A DNA stretch of 64,000 nt from Herbaspirillum sp. 3R11 (GTDB lineage: Bacteria; Pseudomonadota; Gammaproteobacteria; Burkholderiales; Burkholderiaceae_D), in contig NZ_SPNJ01000001.1 in assembly GCF_004563925.1 (NCBI RefSeq), positions 806,001-870,000 on the forward strand, written 5' to 3'. Under the pieces are notes generated by a model, which saw only the letters and a program-made list of their open reading frames with translations, had not been told where the DNA came from and did not search any database. The position numbers were made by a program, and so were the translations under genes. The stretch's first letter is position 1; the number at the start of each line of letters is the position of its first letter. Below, piece by piece: positions 52,064 to 64,000 of the stretch.

Positions 52064-52091
52064 CTAGTTATCAACAAACCTACGCCAAATC

Positions 52092-52451
52092 GTGAACCTC
52101 GAAAATTACTTTCCAGTTCTATTGTTTATCCTAGTCGGCATCGGTGTCGGCATCGCTCCTCAATTACTCGGTCGTTTGCTCGGGCCTCATCGCCCTGATG
52201 CGCAAAAGACCTCTCCTTACGAATGCGGCTTTGAAGCTTTTGAAGATGCCCGCATGAAGTTCGATGTGCGGTATTACCTCGTCGCCATCCTGTTCATTCT
52301 GTTCGATCTCGAAACTGCATTTTTCTTCCCGTGGGGCGTATCCATGCGCGACCTGGGCTGGTCTGGCTACATCACGATGATGGTCTTCATCGCTGAATTT
52401 GTTGTCGGTTTTTGGTACATCTGGAAAAAGGGTGCCCTGGATTGGGAGTGA
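52092..52451 (+). CDS. nuoA: NADH-quinone oxidoreductase subunit A
   Basis: A 119-residue membrane subunit with three helices. The conserved matrix loop [39 protein letters not shown] (split around residues 40-78) contains the Cys that flips in active/deactive transitions of complex I. The start is GTG at 52092, preceding [11 protein letters not shown]. It opens the nuo operon and lies 3 nt before nuoB. Confidence 0.96.
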   Translation: MNLENYFPVLLFILVGIGVGIAPQLLGRLLGPHRPDAQKTSPYECGFEAFEDARMKFDVRYYLVAILFILFDLETAFFFPWGVSMRDLGWSGYITMMVFIAEFVVGFWYIWKKGALDWE

Positions 52452-52454
52452 GCC

Positions 52455-52931
52455 ATGTCAATTGAAGGCGTATTAAACGAAGGGTTTGTTACCACCTCGC
52501 TGGATAAGGTAATCAACTGGACCCGTACCGGTTCCATGTGGCCGATGACCTTTGGTCTGGCGTGCTGTGCGGTTGAAATGATGCACGTCGGCGCCTCGCG
52601 TTACGACCTGGATCGTTTCGGCATCATGTTCCGCCCGTCGCCGCGTCAGTCCGATGTCATGATCGTTGCAGGCACGCTGTGCAACAAGATGGCGCCGGCG
52701 CTGCGCAAGGTGTACGACCAGATGGCCGAGCCGCGTTGGGTGATCTCGATGGGATCCTGTGCCAACGGCGGCGGCTACTATCACTATTCGTATTCCGTCG
52801 TGCGCGGTTGCGACCGCATCGTGCCGGTCGACGTGTATGTTCCAGGCTGCCCGCCGACAGCCGAAGCGCTGCTGTATGGCGTGATCCAGCTGCAAAATAA
52901 GATCAAGCGCACCAATACCATTGCGCGCTAA
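52455..52931 (+). CDS. nuoB: NADH-quinone oxidoreductase subunit B
   Basis: A 158-residue subunit that holds cluster N2, the last Fe-S cluster before quinone. The ligands are the tandem cysteines in [10 protein letters not shown], the Cys of [12 protein letters not shown] and the Cys of VYVPGCPP. Length and motifs are typical. It starts 3 nt after the nuoA stop. Confidence 0.97.
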   Translation: MSIEGVLNEGFVTTSLDKVINWTRTGSMWPMTFGLACCAVEMMHVGASRYDLDRFGIMFRPSPRQSDVMIVAGTLCNKMAPALRKVYDQMAEPRWVISMGSCANGGGYYHYSYSVVRGCDRIVPVDVYVPGCPPTAEALLYGVIQLQNKIKRTNTIAR

Positions 52932-52949
52932 GAGAGTGGAAGGGTCAGT

Positions 52950-53546
52950 ATGACGACAAAATTGGAAACTCTCGAAGCTGCCTTGCGCAATGCGCTTGGA
53001 GGGTATCTTCAGAATTTGACAGTGTCTTTGGGCGAGATCACGGTGGTGGTCAAGTCCGCCGATTATCTTTCGGCGATGCGCGTTCTGCGCGATCACGCCG
53101 ATACCCGTTTCGAAGAATTGATGGACCTGTGCGGCGTCGACTACTCGACGTACGGCGACGGCGTCTGGGACGGCCCGCGCTTTGCGGTGGTCTCGCATCT
53201 GCTGTCGCTGACGCATAACTGGCGCGTTCGCGTGCGCGTGTTTGCGCCGGACGACGAGCTGCCGCTGGTAGCTTCGCTCATGAACATCTGGTCCGCCGCC
53301 AACTGGTATGAGCGCGAGACTTTCGACTTCTACGGCATCCTGTTCGACGGACACGACGACTTGCGTCGCATTCTTACCGACTACGGCTTCATCGGTCACC
53401 CGTTCCGCAAGGACTTCCCGGTATCGGGCTATGTCGAAATGCGTTACGACGCCGAGCAGAAACGCGTGGTTTATCAACCCGTAACGATTGAGCCGCGTGA
53501 AATCACGCCGCGTGTCATTCGTGAAGAAAACTACGGGATTAAATAA
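52950..53546 (+). CDS. nuoC: NADH-quinone oxidoreductase subunit C
   Basis: A 198-residue 30-kDa-type subunit of the Q module arm. It contains [13 protein letters not shown] (~residue 54), the signature [17 protein letters not shown] (~111-127), [18 protein letters not shown]. It is a separate gene, not fused to nuoD as in E. coli. The stop overlaps the nuoD start by one base. Confidence 0.96.
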   Translation: MTTKLETLEAALRNALGGYLQNLTVSLGEITVVVKSADYLSAMRVLRDHADTRFEELMDLCGVDYSTYGDGVWDGPRFAVVSHLLSLTHNWRVRVRVFAPDDELPLVASLMNIWSAANWYERETFDFYGILFDGHDDLRRILTDYGFIGHPFRKDFPVSGYVEMRYDAEQKRVVYQPVTIEPREITPRVIREENYGIK

Positions 53547-54799
53547 TGGCTGAAATCAAGAATTACACGCTGAACTTTGGTCCGCAGCATCCGGCCGCGC
53601 ACGGTGTGCTGCGCCTGGTGCTGGAGTTGGACGGCGAAGTCATTCAGCGTGCCGACCCGCATATCGGTCTGCTGCATCGCGGCACCGAAAAGCTGGCCGA
53701 GCAAAAAACTTATCTGCAATCGGTTCCGTACATGGACCGCCTCGATTACGTGTCGATGATGTGCAACGAGCACGCCTACGTCATGGCCATCGAGAAGCTG
53801 CTCGGCATCGAAGTGCCGCTGCGCGCCCAGTACATCCGCGTCATGTTCGACGAAATCACCCGTCTGCTGAACCACCTGATGTGGATCGGCGCGCACGGTC
53901 TGGACGTCGGCGCGATGGGCGTGCTGCTGTACGCCTTCCGCGAACGCGAAGATTTGATGGATTGCTACGAAGCCGTGTCCGGCGCACGTATGCATGCGGC
54001 CTACTATCGTCCGGGCGGCGTGTATCGCGACCTGCCGGAAACCATGCCGCAGTACAAGGCATCGATCATCCGCAACGACAAAGCCATCAAGCAACTCAAT
54101 GAAAATCGCCAGGGCTCGATGCTGGACTTCATTGAAGACTTCACCAACCGTTTCCCGAAATACGTCGACGAGTACGAAACACTGCTGACCGACAACCGCA
54201 TCTGGAAGCAGCGTCTGGTCGGCGTCGGCGTGGTCTCGCCGGAACGTGCGATGGCGATGGGCTTTTCCGGTCCTATGCTGCGCGGTTCGGGCATCGAATG
54301 GGATCTGCGCAAGAAGCAACCGTACGAAGTCTACGATCTGCTTGATTTCGACATCCCGGTCGGCAAGAACGGCGACTGCTACGACCGCTATTTGGTGCGC
54401 GTGGAAGAAATGCGCCAGTCGAACCGCATCATCAAGCAATGCGTCGAGTGGCTGCGCAACAATCCGGGTCCGGTCATCATCGACAATCACAAGATTGCGC
54501 CGCCGCCACGCGTGGACATGAAGTCCAACATGGAAGACCTGATTCACCACTTCAAATTGTTCACCGAAGGCTTCCACGTGCCGCCGGGCGAAACATATGC
54601 AGCGGTCGAGCATCCGAAGGGCGAGTTCGGCATCTACCTCGTGTCGGACGGCGCCAACAAGCCTTACCGCATGAAGATCCGCGCACCGGGTTATGCGCAT
54701 TTGCAAAGTCTCAACGAGATGGCCAAGGGCCACATGATTGCCGATGCCGTAACCATCATCGGTACGCAAGACATTGTGTTTGGTGAAATCGACCGGTAA
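53546..54799 (+). CDS. nuoD: NADH-quinone oxidoreductase subunit D
   Basis: A 417-residue 49-kDa-type subunit related to hydrogenase large subunits, forming the quinone pocket with Nuo[21 protein letters not shown] (residues 12-31), [12 protein letters not shown] with the conserved His, and the C-terminal ending DIVFGEIDR are visible. It is one-base overlapping with nuoC. An 89-nt gap follows before nuoE, containing the self-complementary AACCCGCGCGGGTT. Confidence 0.97.
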   Translation: MAEIKNYTLNFGPQHPAAHGVLRLVLELDGEVIQRADPHIGLLHRGTEKLAEQKTYLQSVPYMDRLDYVSMMCNEHAYVMAIEKLLGIEVPLRAQYIRVMFDEITRLLNHLMWIGAHGLDVGAMGVLLYAFREREDLMDCYEAVSGARMHAAYYRPGGVYRDLPETMPQYKASIIRNDKAIKQLNENRQGSMLDFIEDFTNRFPKYVDEYETLLTDNRIWKQRLVGVGVVSPERAMAMGFSGPMLRGSGIEWDLRKKQPYEVYDLLDFDIPVGKNGDCYDRYLVRVEEMRQSNRIIKQCVEWLRNNPGPVIIDNHKIAPPPRVDMKSNMEDLIHHFKLFTEGFHVPPGETYAAVEHPKGEFGIYLVSDGANKPYRMKIRAPGYAHLQSLNEMAKGHMIADAVTIIGTQDIVFGEIDR

Positions 54800-54888
54800 A
54801 ACCGGTCCCTGGATGTTTTTGAAAACCCATTAGGTTCTGGGGAATATCCGATAAACCCGCGCGGGTTCTCAACAAACCATGCGCACGG

Positions 54889-55380
54889 ATGGCCAACGAT
54901 ATGCTGTTAAGTCAAGACGCTCTTAAGAAAATCGATCGCGAACTCGCGAAATACCCGGCGGATCAACGCCAGTCTGCCGTCATGTCCGCGCTGCGCATTG
55001 CGCAGGTCGAACACGGCTGGCTGCCTGCCGAACTGCAACAGGAAATCGCCGATTACATCGGCATGCCTGCGGTGGCCGTGCAGGAAGTCGCCACGTTCTA
55101 CAACATGTTCAACACCAGCCCGCAGGGCAAGCACAAGATCACCGTCTGTACGAATCTGCCATGCCTGTTGTCGGGCGGCGATCGTGCGGCGCATCACCTG
55201 AAGCACACGCTCGGTGTCGGCTACAAGGAAACCACCGCCGACGGTCAGTTCACGATCGTCGAAGGCGAATGCATGGGCGCATGCGGCGACGCACCTGTCA
55301 TGCTGGTCAACAATCACCGCATGTGCAGCTGGATGTCGAACGACAAGATCGACGCGCTGCTGGAGGAACTGAAGAAATGA
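54889..55380 (+). CDS. nuoE: NADH-quinone oxidoreductase subunit E
   Basis: A 163-residue 24-kDa-type subunit with the [2Fe-2S] cluster N1a. The ligands are in CTNLPC (two Cys) and [11 protein letters not shown] (two Cys). It binds NuoF in the NADH-oxidising module. The ATG at 54889 gives [16 protein letters not shown]; a second ATG four codons later is possible. The stop overlaps the nuoF start by 4 nt (ATGA). Confidence 0.96.
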   Translation: MANDMLLSQDALKKIDRELAKYPADQRQSAVMSALRIAQVEHGWLPAELQQEIADYIGMPAVAVQEVATFYNMFNTSPQGKHKITVCTNLPCLLSGGDRAAHHLKHTLGVGYKETTADGQFTIVEGECMGACGDAPVMLVNNHRMCSWMSNDKIDALLEELKK

Positions 55381-56672
55381 CTTGTCTGCACGATCGTCAT
55401 ATCAAGCCGCTGATTCTGGCGGATCTGGATGGCCAGAACTGGCATCTGGAGGATTACGTCAAACGCGGCGGCTACGAGTCGCTCAAGCGTATCCTGGCTG
55501 AAAACATCACTCCTGAACAAGTCATCGCCGAACTCAAGTCCTCGGGCTTGCGCGGCCGCGGCGGTGCAGGTTTCCCGACCGGCCTGAAGTGGAGCTTCAT
55601 GCCGCGCCAGTTCCCAGGACAAAAGTACCTGGTCTGCAACAGCGACGAAGGCGAACCAGGCACATTCAAGGACCGCGACATCATTCGCTACAACCCGCAC
55701 TCGCTGATCGAAGGCATGATCATCGGCGGCTACGCAATGGGCATCACGGTCGGCTACAACTACATCCACGGCGAAATCTTCGACGCGTATCTGCGTTTTG
55801 AAGAAGCGCTGGAAGAAGCGCGCGCTGCGGGCTTCCTGGGCGACAACATCCTGGGCACCAACTTCAGCTTCCAGCTGCACGGTCACCACGGTTACGGCGC
55901 CTACATCTGCGGCGAAGAAACTGCGCTGCTGGAATCGCTCGAAGGCAAGAAGGGCCAACCGCGCTTCAAGCCGCCGTTCCCGGCCAGCTTCGGCCTGTAC
56001 GGCAAGCCGACCACCATCAACAACACCGAAACTTTCGCAGCCGTGCCGTTCATCTTCAAGATCGGTGCGCAAGCCTACGCCGACATCGGCAAGCCGAACA
56101 ACGGCGGCACCAAGATCTTCTCGATCTCGGGCGACGTCGAACGTCCAGGCAACTACGAAATTCCACTCGGCACGCCGTTCTCGACACTGCTGGAACTGGC
56201 AGGCGGCATGCGCGGCGGCAAGAAGCTCAAGGCAGTCATTCCAGGCGGCTCGTCCGCTCCGGTGATCCGCGGCGACGTCATGATGGAAACCACCATGGAC
56301 TACGACGCCATCGCCAAGGCCGGCTCGATGCTGGGTTCGGGTGCGGTCATCGTCATGGATGAAACGCGTTGCATGGTCAAGTCGCTGTTGCGCCTGGCGT
56401 ATTTCTACTACGAAGAATCCTGCGGTCAATGTACGCCGTGCCGCGAAGGCACCGGCTGGATGTACCGCATGGTGGAGCGTATCGAAAACGGTCACGGCAA
56501 GCTGGAAGACCTCGATGTGCTCAATTCGGTTGCCGACAACATCCAGGGCCGCACCATCTGTGCGCTGGGCGATGCGGCGGCAATGCCGGTGCGTGCTTTC
56601 ATCAAGAACTTCCGCGAAGAATTTGAGTATCACATCGAGCACAAACACTGCTCGGTGCCGGCTTATATTTAA
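55377..56672 (+). CDS. nuoF: NADH-quinone oxidoreductase subunit F
   Basis: A 431-residue 51-kDa-type subunit that binds NADH and FMN and carries the [4Fe-4S] cluster N3. The NADH loop is [13 protein letters not shown], the FMN region [13 protein letters not shown] and the cluster motif [15 protein letters not shown] plus a later Cys in TICALGDAA. The ATG at 55377 overlaps the nuoE stop. A 109-nt gap with a strong hairpin follows. Confidence 0.97.
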   Translation: MTCLHDRHIKPLILADLDGQNWHLEDYVKRGGYESLKRILAENITPEQVIAELKSSGLRGRGGAGFPTGLKWSFMPRQFPGQKYLVCNSDEGEPGTFKDRDIIRYNPHSLIEGMIIGGYAMGITVGYNYIHGEIFDAYLRFEEALEEARAAGFLGDNILGTNFSFQLHGHHGYGAYICGEETALLESLEGKKGQPRFKPPFPASFGLYGKPTTINNTETFAAVPFIFKIGAQAYADIGKPNNGGTKIFSISGDVERPGNYEIPLGTPFSTLLELAGGMRGGKKLKAVIPGGSSAPVIRGDVMMETTMDYDAIAKAGSMLGSGAVIVMDETRCMVKSLLRLAYFYYEESCGQCTPCREGTGWMYRMVERIENGHGKLEDLDVLNSVADNIQGRTICALGDAAAMPVRAFIKNFREEFEYHIEHKHCSVPAYI

Positions 56673-56707
56673 CGCATAGCGTCAAGTACAGCATTAGGCA
56701 GCACGGC

Positions 56708-56745
56708 AAGACATGCGATCGGCGACAAGGCCGGGCGCATGTCTT
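56708..56745 (+). other. Hairpin between nuoF and nuoG
   Basis: AAGACATGCG and CGCATGTCTT form a perfect 10-bp stem; inside it CGGC-N6-GCCG gives a second stem. There is no T-tract, so an mRNA processing or stability role is more likely than termination. Confidence 0.65.
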
Positions 56746-56781
56746 CAAGGTCAAAAGAATACTTAGCTTGGGCAAAAAGCC

Positions 56782-59109
56782 ATGGTTGAAATCGAAATAG
56801 ACGGCAAAAAAGTTGAAGTGCAAGAAGGCAGCATGGTTATGGATGCTGCCAACAAGGTCGGCACTTACATTCCTCATTTTTGCTATCACAAAAAATTATC
56901 CATTGCGGCCAACTGCCGCATGTGTCTGGTCGACGTTGAAAAAGCGCCGAAGCCTCTGCCTGCCTGTGCCACTCCGGTCACGGCCGGCATGATCGTTCGT
57001 ACTGCGAGCGACAAGGCGGTCAAGGCGCAAAAAGGCGTCATGGAATTCCTGCTGATCAACCATCCGCTGGATTGCCCGATCTGCGATCAGGGCGGCGAAT
57101 GCCAGCTGCAGGATCTGGCGGTCGGCTACGGCGCTTCGACATCGCGCTACGAAGAAGAAAAGCGCGTGGTTCCTCCAAAGGACGTCGGCCCGCTGATCTC
57201 CATGAAGGAAATGAATCGTTGCATCCACTGCACACGTTGCGTGCGTTTCGGCCAGGAAGTCGCCGGCGTCATGGAACTGGGCATGCTGGGTCGCGGCGAG
57301 CACTCCGAAATCACCACCTTCGTCGGCAACACCGTCAACTCCGAACTGTCCGGCAACATGATCGATCTGTGCCCGGTCGGCGCACTGACATCGAAGCCGT
57401 TCCGCTACGCTGCACGTACCTGGGAATTATCGCGTCGCAAGTCGGTCAGCCCGCACGACAGCCTCGGCGCCAACCTGATTGTTCAGGTCAAGGGCGGCAA
57501 GGTCATGCGCGTGCTGCCACTGGAAAACGAAAACGTCAACGAGTGCTGGATTTCCGACAAAGACCGCTTTGCCTATGAAGCGCTGGACAGCGAAGAGCGT
57601 CTGACCAAGCCGATGCTGAAGCAAGACGGCAAGTGGCAGGAAGTCGAATGGCAAGTTGCGCTGGAATACGTCGCACACGGCCTGCGCAATATCCGTCACG
57701 AACACGGCGCTAGCGCCATCGCTGCATTGGGTACACCGTACTCGACGCTGGAAGAACTGACATTGCTGCAAAAAGTCGTGCGCGGCCTGGGTTCCGAAAA
57801 CGTCGATTTCCGCCTGCGTCAATCCGACTTCGCGCTGGACCACCAAGTCACTCCATGGCTGGGCATGTCCATCGTTGAGTTCTCCGAACTGAACCGCGCC
57901 CTGATCATCGGCTCATTCCTGCGCAAGGATCATCCGTTGCTGACCGCGCGTCTGCGCCAGGCTGTCAAGAGCGGCGCCAAGATCAGCGTCCTGCACGCTG
58001 CTGACGACGACCTGCTGATGCCGGTCGCCAACAAGATCATCGCTGCACCGTCCGCATGGCTGGCGGCATTGAGCGGCATCGTTGCCGCTGTGGCGCAAGC
58101 CAAGAGCGTCGCCGCACCGGCTGGTTTCGAAAACATCGAAATCTCGCCGGAAGCCAAGCAGACCGCAGCCAGCCTGCTGTCGGGCGCGTCCAAGGCAGTC
58201 TTGCTGGGCAACGCCGCTGCGCAACATCCGCAAGCATCGCAATTGCACGCCGCCGCACAATGGATCGCCGAACAAACCGGCGCCAAGCTGGGTTACCTGA
58301 CTGAAGGCGGCAACGCCGTCGGCGGTTACCTCGCCAATGCGATTCCAGGCAAGGACGGCGCCAACGCGCTGCAAGCTTTCGCGCAACCGCGCAAGGCTTA
58401 CCTGTTGCTGAATGCCGAACCGGAACTCGACAGCCACGACGCGCAGGCTGCCACTGCCGCGCTGAAGCAAGCTGAAATGGTTGTCGTGATGTCGGCATTC
58501 AAACACGGCGCCGATTACGCCGACGTGTTGCTGCCGATCGCGCCGTTCACTGAAACAGCCGGCACCTTCGTCAACGCCGAAGGCCGCGCACAAAGCTTCA
58601 ACGGTACCGTCAAGCCGCTGGGCGACGCTCGTCCGGCATGGAAGGTGTTGCGCGTTCTGGGCAATCTGCTCGGCCTGCAAAACTTCGACTACGAAACCTC
58701 GGAATCGATTCGCGCCGAAGTCATCGGCGAAGAAACCGATCTGTCCGCTCGCCTGAACAATATCGCCAAGCTGGCGCCGCAAGCCGGCAACGTCTCGGCC
58801 AATGGCGCGCTGGAACGCCTCGCCGACGTGCCTATCCATTTTGCCGATGCCATCGCACGCCGTTCGCCGGCGCTGCTGCAAACGCAAGACGGCCAGGCGC
58901 CGAAGGCATGGCTGTCCGCAGCCTTGTCGCAGAAACTGGGTATCGCCGCCGGCGATCGCGTGAGCGTCAAGCAAGGGCAGGGCAGCGCACTGCTGACTGC
59001 AGGCATCGACAAGAACTTGCCGGAAAATGTCGTACGTGTGGCAGCCGCCCATGCAAGCACCGCTAATCTGGGTAGCATGTTCGGCGCAATCGTTGTGGAG
59101 AAAGCGTAA
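56782..59109 (+). CDS. nuoG: NADH-quinone oxidoreductase subunit G
   Basis: A 775-residue 75-kDa-type subunit. The N-terminal [2Fe-2S] ligands lie in [16 protein letters not shown] and LPACATP, the next cluster in [15 protein letters not shown], and the [4Fe-4S] motif in [10 protein letters not shown]. The molybdopterin-oxidoreductase-like domain follows. The extra N7 cluster of E. coli NuoG is absent: the corresponding segment ([15 protein letters not shown]) has no Cys. The gene ends one base into nuoH (TAATG). Confidence 0.96.
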   Translation: MVEIEIDGKKVEVQEGSMVMDAANKVGTYIPHFCYHKKLSIAANCRMCLVDVEKAPKPLPACATPVTAGMIVRTASDKAVKAQKGVMEFLLINHPLDCPICDQGGECQLQDLAVGYGASTSRYEEEKRVVPPKDVGPLISMKEMNRCIHCTRCVRFGQEVAGVMELGMLGRGEHSEITTFVGNTVNSELSGNMIDLCPVGALTSKPFRYAARTWELSRRKSVSPHDSLGANLIVQVKGGKVMRVLPLENENVNECWISDKDRFAYEALDSEERLTKPMLKQDGKWQEVEWQVALEYVAHGLRNIRHEHGASAIAALGTPYSTLEELTLLQKVVRGLGSENVDFRLRQSDFALDHQVTPWLGMSIVEFSELNRALIIGSFLRKDHPLLTARLRQAVKSGAKISVLHAADDDLLMPVANKIIAAPSAWLAALSGIVAAVAQAKSVAAPAGFENIEISPEAKQTAASLLSGASKAVLLGNAAAQHPQASQLHAAAQWIAEQTGAKLGYLTEGGNAVGGYLANAIPGKDGANALQAFAQPRKAYLLLNAEPELDSHDAQAATAALKQAEMVVVMSAFKHGADYADVLLPIAPFTETAGTFVNAEGRAQSFNGTVKPLGDARPAWKVLRVLGNLLGLQNFDYETSESIRAEVIGEETDLSARLNNIAKLAPQAGNVSANGALERLADVPIHFADAIARRSPALLQTQDGQAPKAWLSAALSQKLGIAAGDRVSVKQGQGSALLTAGIDKNLPENVVRVAAAHASTANLGSMFGAIVVEKA

Positions 59110-60188
59110 TGGATCAACTGATTGCCAACATCAACGCAGTCGGCCCCGCGTATCTGGGTACGGCCTGGCCGTATGTGTGGACCTTCGTCTGGAGCCTGCT
59201 GAAGATTCTGGTCGTGATGGTGCCGCTGCTGGGTTGCGTCGCTTACCTGACACTGTGGGAACGCAAGCTGATCGGCTGGATGCACGTTCGTCTGGGTCCT
59301 AACCGTGTCGGTCCCCTGGGTCTGCTGCAACCTATCGCCGATGCGCTGAAACTGATCTTCAAGGAAGTGACCACGCCGGCACGCGCCAGCAAGGTGCTGT
59401 TCTTCATCGCGCCGATCATGACCATCATGCCGGCGCTGGCTGCCTGGGCGGTGATCCCGTTCGGACCTGAAGCGGTCATCGCCAACGTCAATGCCGGTCT
59501 GCTGTTCGTCATGGCGATTACATCGATGGAAGTCTACGGCGTGATCATCGCCGGCTGGGCGTCCAACTCGAAGTACGCGTTCCTCGGCGCCATGCGCGCT
59601 TCGGCGCAGATGGTGTCGTACGAAATTTCGATGGGTTTCTGCCTGGTCATCGTGCTGATGGTGTCCGGCAGCCTGAACCTGATCGACATCGTCACCAGCC
59701 AGGGCAAGGGCTTCTTCGCCGACCACGGCGTCGGTTTCCTGTCGTGGAACTGGTTGTCGCTGCTGCCGATCTTCGTGATCTACATCGTCTCCGGCATCGC
59801 TGAAACCAACCGTCACCCGTTCGACGTGGTCGAAGGCGAATCCGAAATCGTGGCCGGTCACATGATCGAATACTCGGGCATGTCCTTCGCGATGTTCTTC
59901 CTGGCCGAATACGCCAACATGTGGCTGATTTCGATCCTGACCGCGCTGCTGTTCCTGGGTGGCTGGGCATCGCCGCTGAGCGTGCTGGACTTCATTCCGG
60001 GCTGGATCTGGCTGGGCATCAAGACCTTCTTCATTGTGTCGCTGTTTATCTGGGTGCGCGCTTCGTTCCCGCGTTACCGCTATGACCAGATCATGCGTCT
60101 GGGCTGGAAAGTGTTCATTCCGCTGACATTGGTGTATCTGGTCATCGTTGCGACCTGGATGCAGACCTCGTGGAATATCTGGAAGTAA
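59109..60188 (+). CDS. nuoH: NADH-quinone oxidoreductase subunit H
   Basis: A 359-residue membrane subunit with eight helices, linking the quinone site to the proton-pumping arm. [19 protein letters not shown] (residues ~53-71) and the acidic loop [16 protein letters not shown] (~235-251) are the conserved quinone-chamber elements. It overlaps nuoG by one base. Confidence 0.97.
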   Translation: MDQLIANINAVGPAYLGTAWPYVWTFVWSLLKILVVMVPLLGCVAYLTLWERKLIGWMHVRLGPNRVGPLGLLQPIADALKLIFKEVTTPARASKVLFFIAPIMTIMPALAAWAVIPFGPEAVIANVNAGLLFVMAITSMEVYGVIIAGWASNSKYAFLGAMRASAQMVSYEISMGFCLVIVLMVSGSLNLIDIVTSQGKGFFADHGVGFLSWNWLSLLPIFVIYIVSGIAETNRHPFDVVEGESEIVAGHMIEYSGMSFAMFFLAEYANMWLISILTALLFLGGWASPLSVLDFIPGWIWLGIKTFFIVSLFIWVRASFPRYRYDQIMRLGWKVFIPLTLVYLVIVATWMQTSWNIWK

Positions 60189-60221
60189 TTCGGAAGTAAT
60201 GTAAAGGCTGAGGTGAGAAGT

Positions 60222-60710
60222 ATGGAAGCTATTAAGGATTTTTTCGGCAGCCTGATGTTGCGGGAGCTGTTCAAGGGCCTTGCCCTGACCGGCCGCTACC
60301 TGTTCGCGCGCAAGATCACGATTCAGTTCCCGGAAGAGAAGACGCCGCAGTCGCCGCGTTTCCGCGGTCTGCACGCCTTGCGTCGCTATCCGAACGGTGA
60401 AGAACGTTGTATCGCCTGCAAACTGTGCGAAGCGGTTTGCCCGGCGATGGCGATCACGATCGAATCGGAACAGCGTGAGGACGGTTCGCGCCGCACCACG
60501 CGTTACGACATCGATCTGACCAAGTGCATTTTCTGCGGCTTCTGCGAAGAGTCGTGCCCGGTTGATTCGATCGTTGAAACGCACATCCTGGAATACCACG
60601 GTGAAAAGCGCGGCGATCTGTACTACACCAAGGAAATGCTGCTGGCCGTTGGTGATCGTTACGAAAATGAAATTGCCGCTGCACGTACTGCAGACGCTGC
60701 ATATCGTTGA
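60222..60710 (+). CDS. nuoI: NADH-quinone oxidoreductase subunit I
   Basis: A 162-residue ferredoxin-like subunit with two [4Fe-4S] clusters (N6a, N6b). The motifs are [12 protein letters not shown] (~residues 64-75) and [12 protein letters not shown] (~103-114). The ATG at 60222 was chosen because AGGTGAG lies just upstream and the length matches the family; a GTG nine bases earlier is less likely. Confidence 0.96.
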   Translation: MEAIKDFFGSLMLRELFKGLALTGRYLFARKITIQFPEEKTPQSPRFRGLHALRRYPNGEERCIACKLCEAVCPAMAITIESEQREDGSRRTTRYDIDLTKCIFCGFCEESCPVDSIVETHILEYHGEKRGDLYYTKEMLLAVGDRYENEIAAARTADAAYR

Positions 60711-60722
60711 TTGAGTTCGGGA

Positions 60723-60754
60723 CGGCATGCAGGGTTTCAGGTTGTTGCATGCCG
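60723..60754 (+). other. Hairpin between nuoI and nuoJ
   Basis: CGGCATGCA and TGCATGCCG form a perfect 9-bp stem with a 14-nt loop, in a 141-nt intercistronic gap that is unusually long for this operon and also contains several GATC-rich short repeats. Confidence 0.6.
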
Positions 60755-60851
60755 CTGAGATGATCGGGTCTGAAGCTTGTTGGGTAGCCTGATCGATGGA
60801 TCGGGCGATCGAATGATCTGATACTGGTTTTAGCCAACTTTTTGGTTGATT

Positions 60852-61505
60852 ATGGAATTTAAAACTGTCTTGTTCTATGCGTTTTCAGTGGTCCTCGTGC
60901 TCGCTGCATTACGCGTCATTACGGCCCGCAATCCGGTGCATGCGGCCCTGTTCCTCGTGCTGGCCTTCTTTTCGGCGGCCGGCATCTGGATGTTGCTGAA
61001 GGCGGAGTTCCTCGCCATCGTGCTGGTGCTGGTCTACGTCGGGGCGGTGATGGTGCTGTTCCTGTTCGTGGTGATGATGCTGGACATCAATCTCGACAAG
61101 ATGCGAGAGGGCTTCTGGGGATACTTCCCGCTGGCTGCAACCATCGGCGTGATCATCGTGCTGGAAATGGCAGCGGTCCTGTTGCGCAGCTTCTGGGCGC
61201 CGGAAGCGCAAGTGCCTGCCGCATCGAACACCATCGGCACCACCAAGGCGTTGGGCATGCTGATCTACACCGAATACGTCTACGCCTTTGAAGTCGCCGC
61301 CGTGATACTGCTGGTCGCCATCGTCGCCGCCGTGGCGCTGACGCTGCGTCGCCGCAAGGACAGCAAGTACTTCTCGCCGGCCGAAGCAGTCAAGGTCAAG
61401 AGCACCGATCGCGTTCGCCTGGTCAAGATGAAGGCTGAATCCACTCGCAATGACACCAACACCGGCGGCGATGCTCAGGCATCCGGCGCAGGACCACAAG
61501 CTTAA
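60852..61505 (+). CDS. nuoJ: NADH-quinone oxidoreductase subunit J
   Basis: A 217-residue membrane subunit with five helices: [20 protein letters not shown] at the start, then [26 protein letters not shown], split, with the conserved pi-bulge helix region, and a cytoplasmic C-terminal tail (~160-217) with no family pattern. The ATG at 60852 lacks a clear ribosome site. Confidence 0.94.
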   Translation: MEFKTVLFYAFSVVLVLAALRVITARNPVHAALFLVLAFFSAAGIWMLLKAEFLAIVLVLVYVGAVMVLFLFVVMMLDINLDKMREGFWGYFPLAATIGVIIVLEMAAVLLRSFWAPEAQVPAASNTIGTTKALGMLIYTEYVYAFEVAAVILLVAIVAAVALTLRRRKDSKYFSPAEAVKVKSTDRVRLVKMKAESTRNDTNTGGDAQASGAGPQA

Positions 61506-61518
61506 GGGGCGCGCAATC

Positions 61519-61827
61519 ATGACTCTCTCGCTATCGCATTACCTGATCCTTGGCGCGATCCTGTTCGCGATCTCGATCGTCGGCATTTTCCTCAACCGCA
61601 AGAACGTCATCGTGTTGCTCATGGCAATCGAACTGATGCTGCTGGCGGTGAATATGAACTTCATTGCCTTCTCGCATTACCTCGGCGATGCGGCTGGACA
61701 GATCTTCGTGTTCTTCATCCTGACGGTCGCCGCTGCGGAATCCGCAATCGGCCTGGCCATCCTGGTGGTGCTGTTCCGTAATCTGGACACCATCAACGTG
61801 GAAGATCTGGACACGCTCAAGGGGTAA
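61519..61827 (+). CDS. nuoK: NADH-quinone oxidoreductase subunit K
   Basis: A 102-residue membrane subunit with three helices. Two conserved membrane glutamates are visible, in [13 protein letters not shown] (E37) and [11 protein letters not shown] (about E73), which take part in proton transfer. It lies 13 nt after nuoJ and 133 nt before nuoL. Confidence 0.96.
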   Translation: MTLSLSHYLILGAILFAISIVGIFLNRKNVIVLLMAIELMLLAVNMNFIAFSHYLGDAAGQIFVFFILTVAAAESAIGLAILVVLFRNLDTINVEDLDTLKG

Positions 61828-61905
61828 GCGCGTTTTAAGCGTCAGTACGCATTGGAACGTTCGCAGTGCAGGTAGATTGAATTTAAATTTCATTTAAAGA
61901 TGGGC

Positions 61906-61938
61906 GTTCTCCGAGAGTCTTCCCGATTCGAGGAGAAC
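61906..61938 (+). other. Inverted repeat before nuoL
   Basis: GTTCTCC and GGAGAAC, 7-bp perfect arms 19 nt apart, sit 22 nt before the nuoL start. The right arm contains AGGAGAA. Pairing could affect nuoL translation. Confidence 0.45.
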
Positions 61939-61960
61939 CCAAATAGCGATAAGGTTCATC

Positions 61961-64000
<2,040 letters not shown>

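Noticed and set aside
58689..60728. 679-residue minus-strand frame
   Set aside because: Antisense of nuoG, nuoH and nuoI.

Overview
The window looks like a chromosomal segment of a betaproteobacterium of the Burkholderiales, most likely Oxalobacteraceae (Herbaspirillum-like). The basis is high G+C coding sequence, the gene order ilvI-ilvH-ilvC followed by psd-pssA, the order tpiA-secG-tRNA-Leu-nuoA...L, and Burkholderiales-type families (DUF3619, DUF3106, DUF2917). This placement is inferred from gene order and protein character; no database search was run. I see no insertion sequence, integrase, phage gene, CRISPR array or rRNA. Almost all genes are intact; only the first bases and nuoL at the right edge are cut.

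Layout. 1-4.75 kb: a DUF4197 protein and a four-gene osmoprotectant-type ABC importer. 4.75-14.7 kb: housekeeping and small accessory genes on both strands (acetyltransferase, RhlE helicase, SMR pump with HxlR regulator, hydrolase, VOC protein, SuhB, TrmJ, RsuA-type pseudouridine synthase, Hsp33, gamma-carbonic anhydrase, DUF455 protein, a small lipoprotein). 14.7-18.2 kb, minus strand: membrane hydrolase, RDD protein, and a sigma factor / DUF3619 / DUF3106 cassette. 18.2-24.9 kb: a long leader, ilvIHC, a SIMPL-domain protein, then psd-pssA for phosphatidylethanolamine synthesis. 24.9-31.5 kb: an unrecognised protein, hydrolase plus diguanylate cyclase, DUF2917 with a MocR-type regulator, and a TPR-methyltransferase.

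31.5-38.3 kb is the most interesting accessory region. A PfkB (KDG-type) kinase and a D-serine-dehydratase-like PLP enzyme face an RpiR regulator, an N-acyl-D-amino-acid deacylase, a RidA deaminase and a GntP-type permease. Together they read as uptake, deacetylation, ammonia elimination and phosphorylation of an N-acetylated sugar acid such as N-acetyl-D-glucosaminate, feeding the Entner-Doudoroff pathway. Inverted repeats suitable for the regulator lie between the divergent halves.

38.3-43.4 kb: an outer-membrane-type lipoprotein, rpsO-pnp and a type II NADH dehydrogenase. 43.4-50.5 kb: a 5-oxoproline operon (pxpB-pxpC-pxpA with DUF969, DUF979 and DUF2891 genes), a divergent winged-helix regulator and a quinone oxidoreductase. 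50.6-64 kb: tpiA, secG, tRNA-Leu(GAG) and the complex I operon nuoA to nuoL, preceded by a Fur-box-like sequence. The window therefore carries both the proton-pumping (Nuo) and the non-pumping (NDH-2) NADH dehydrogenase.
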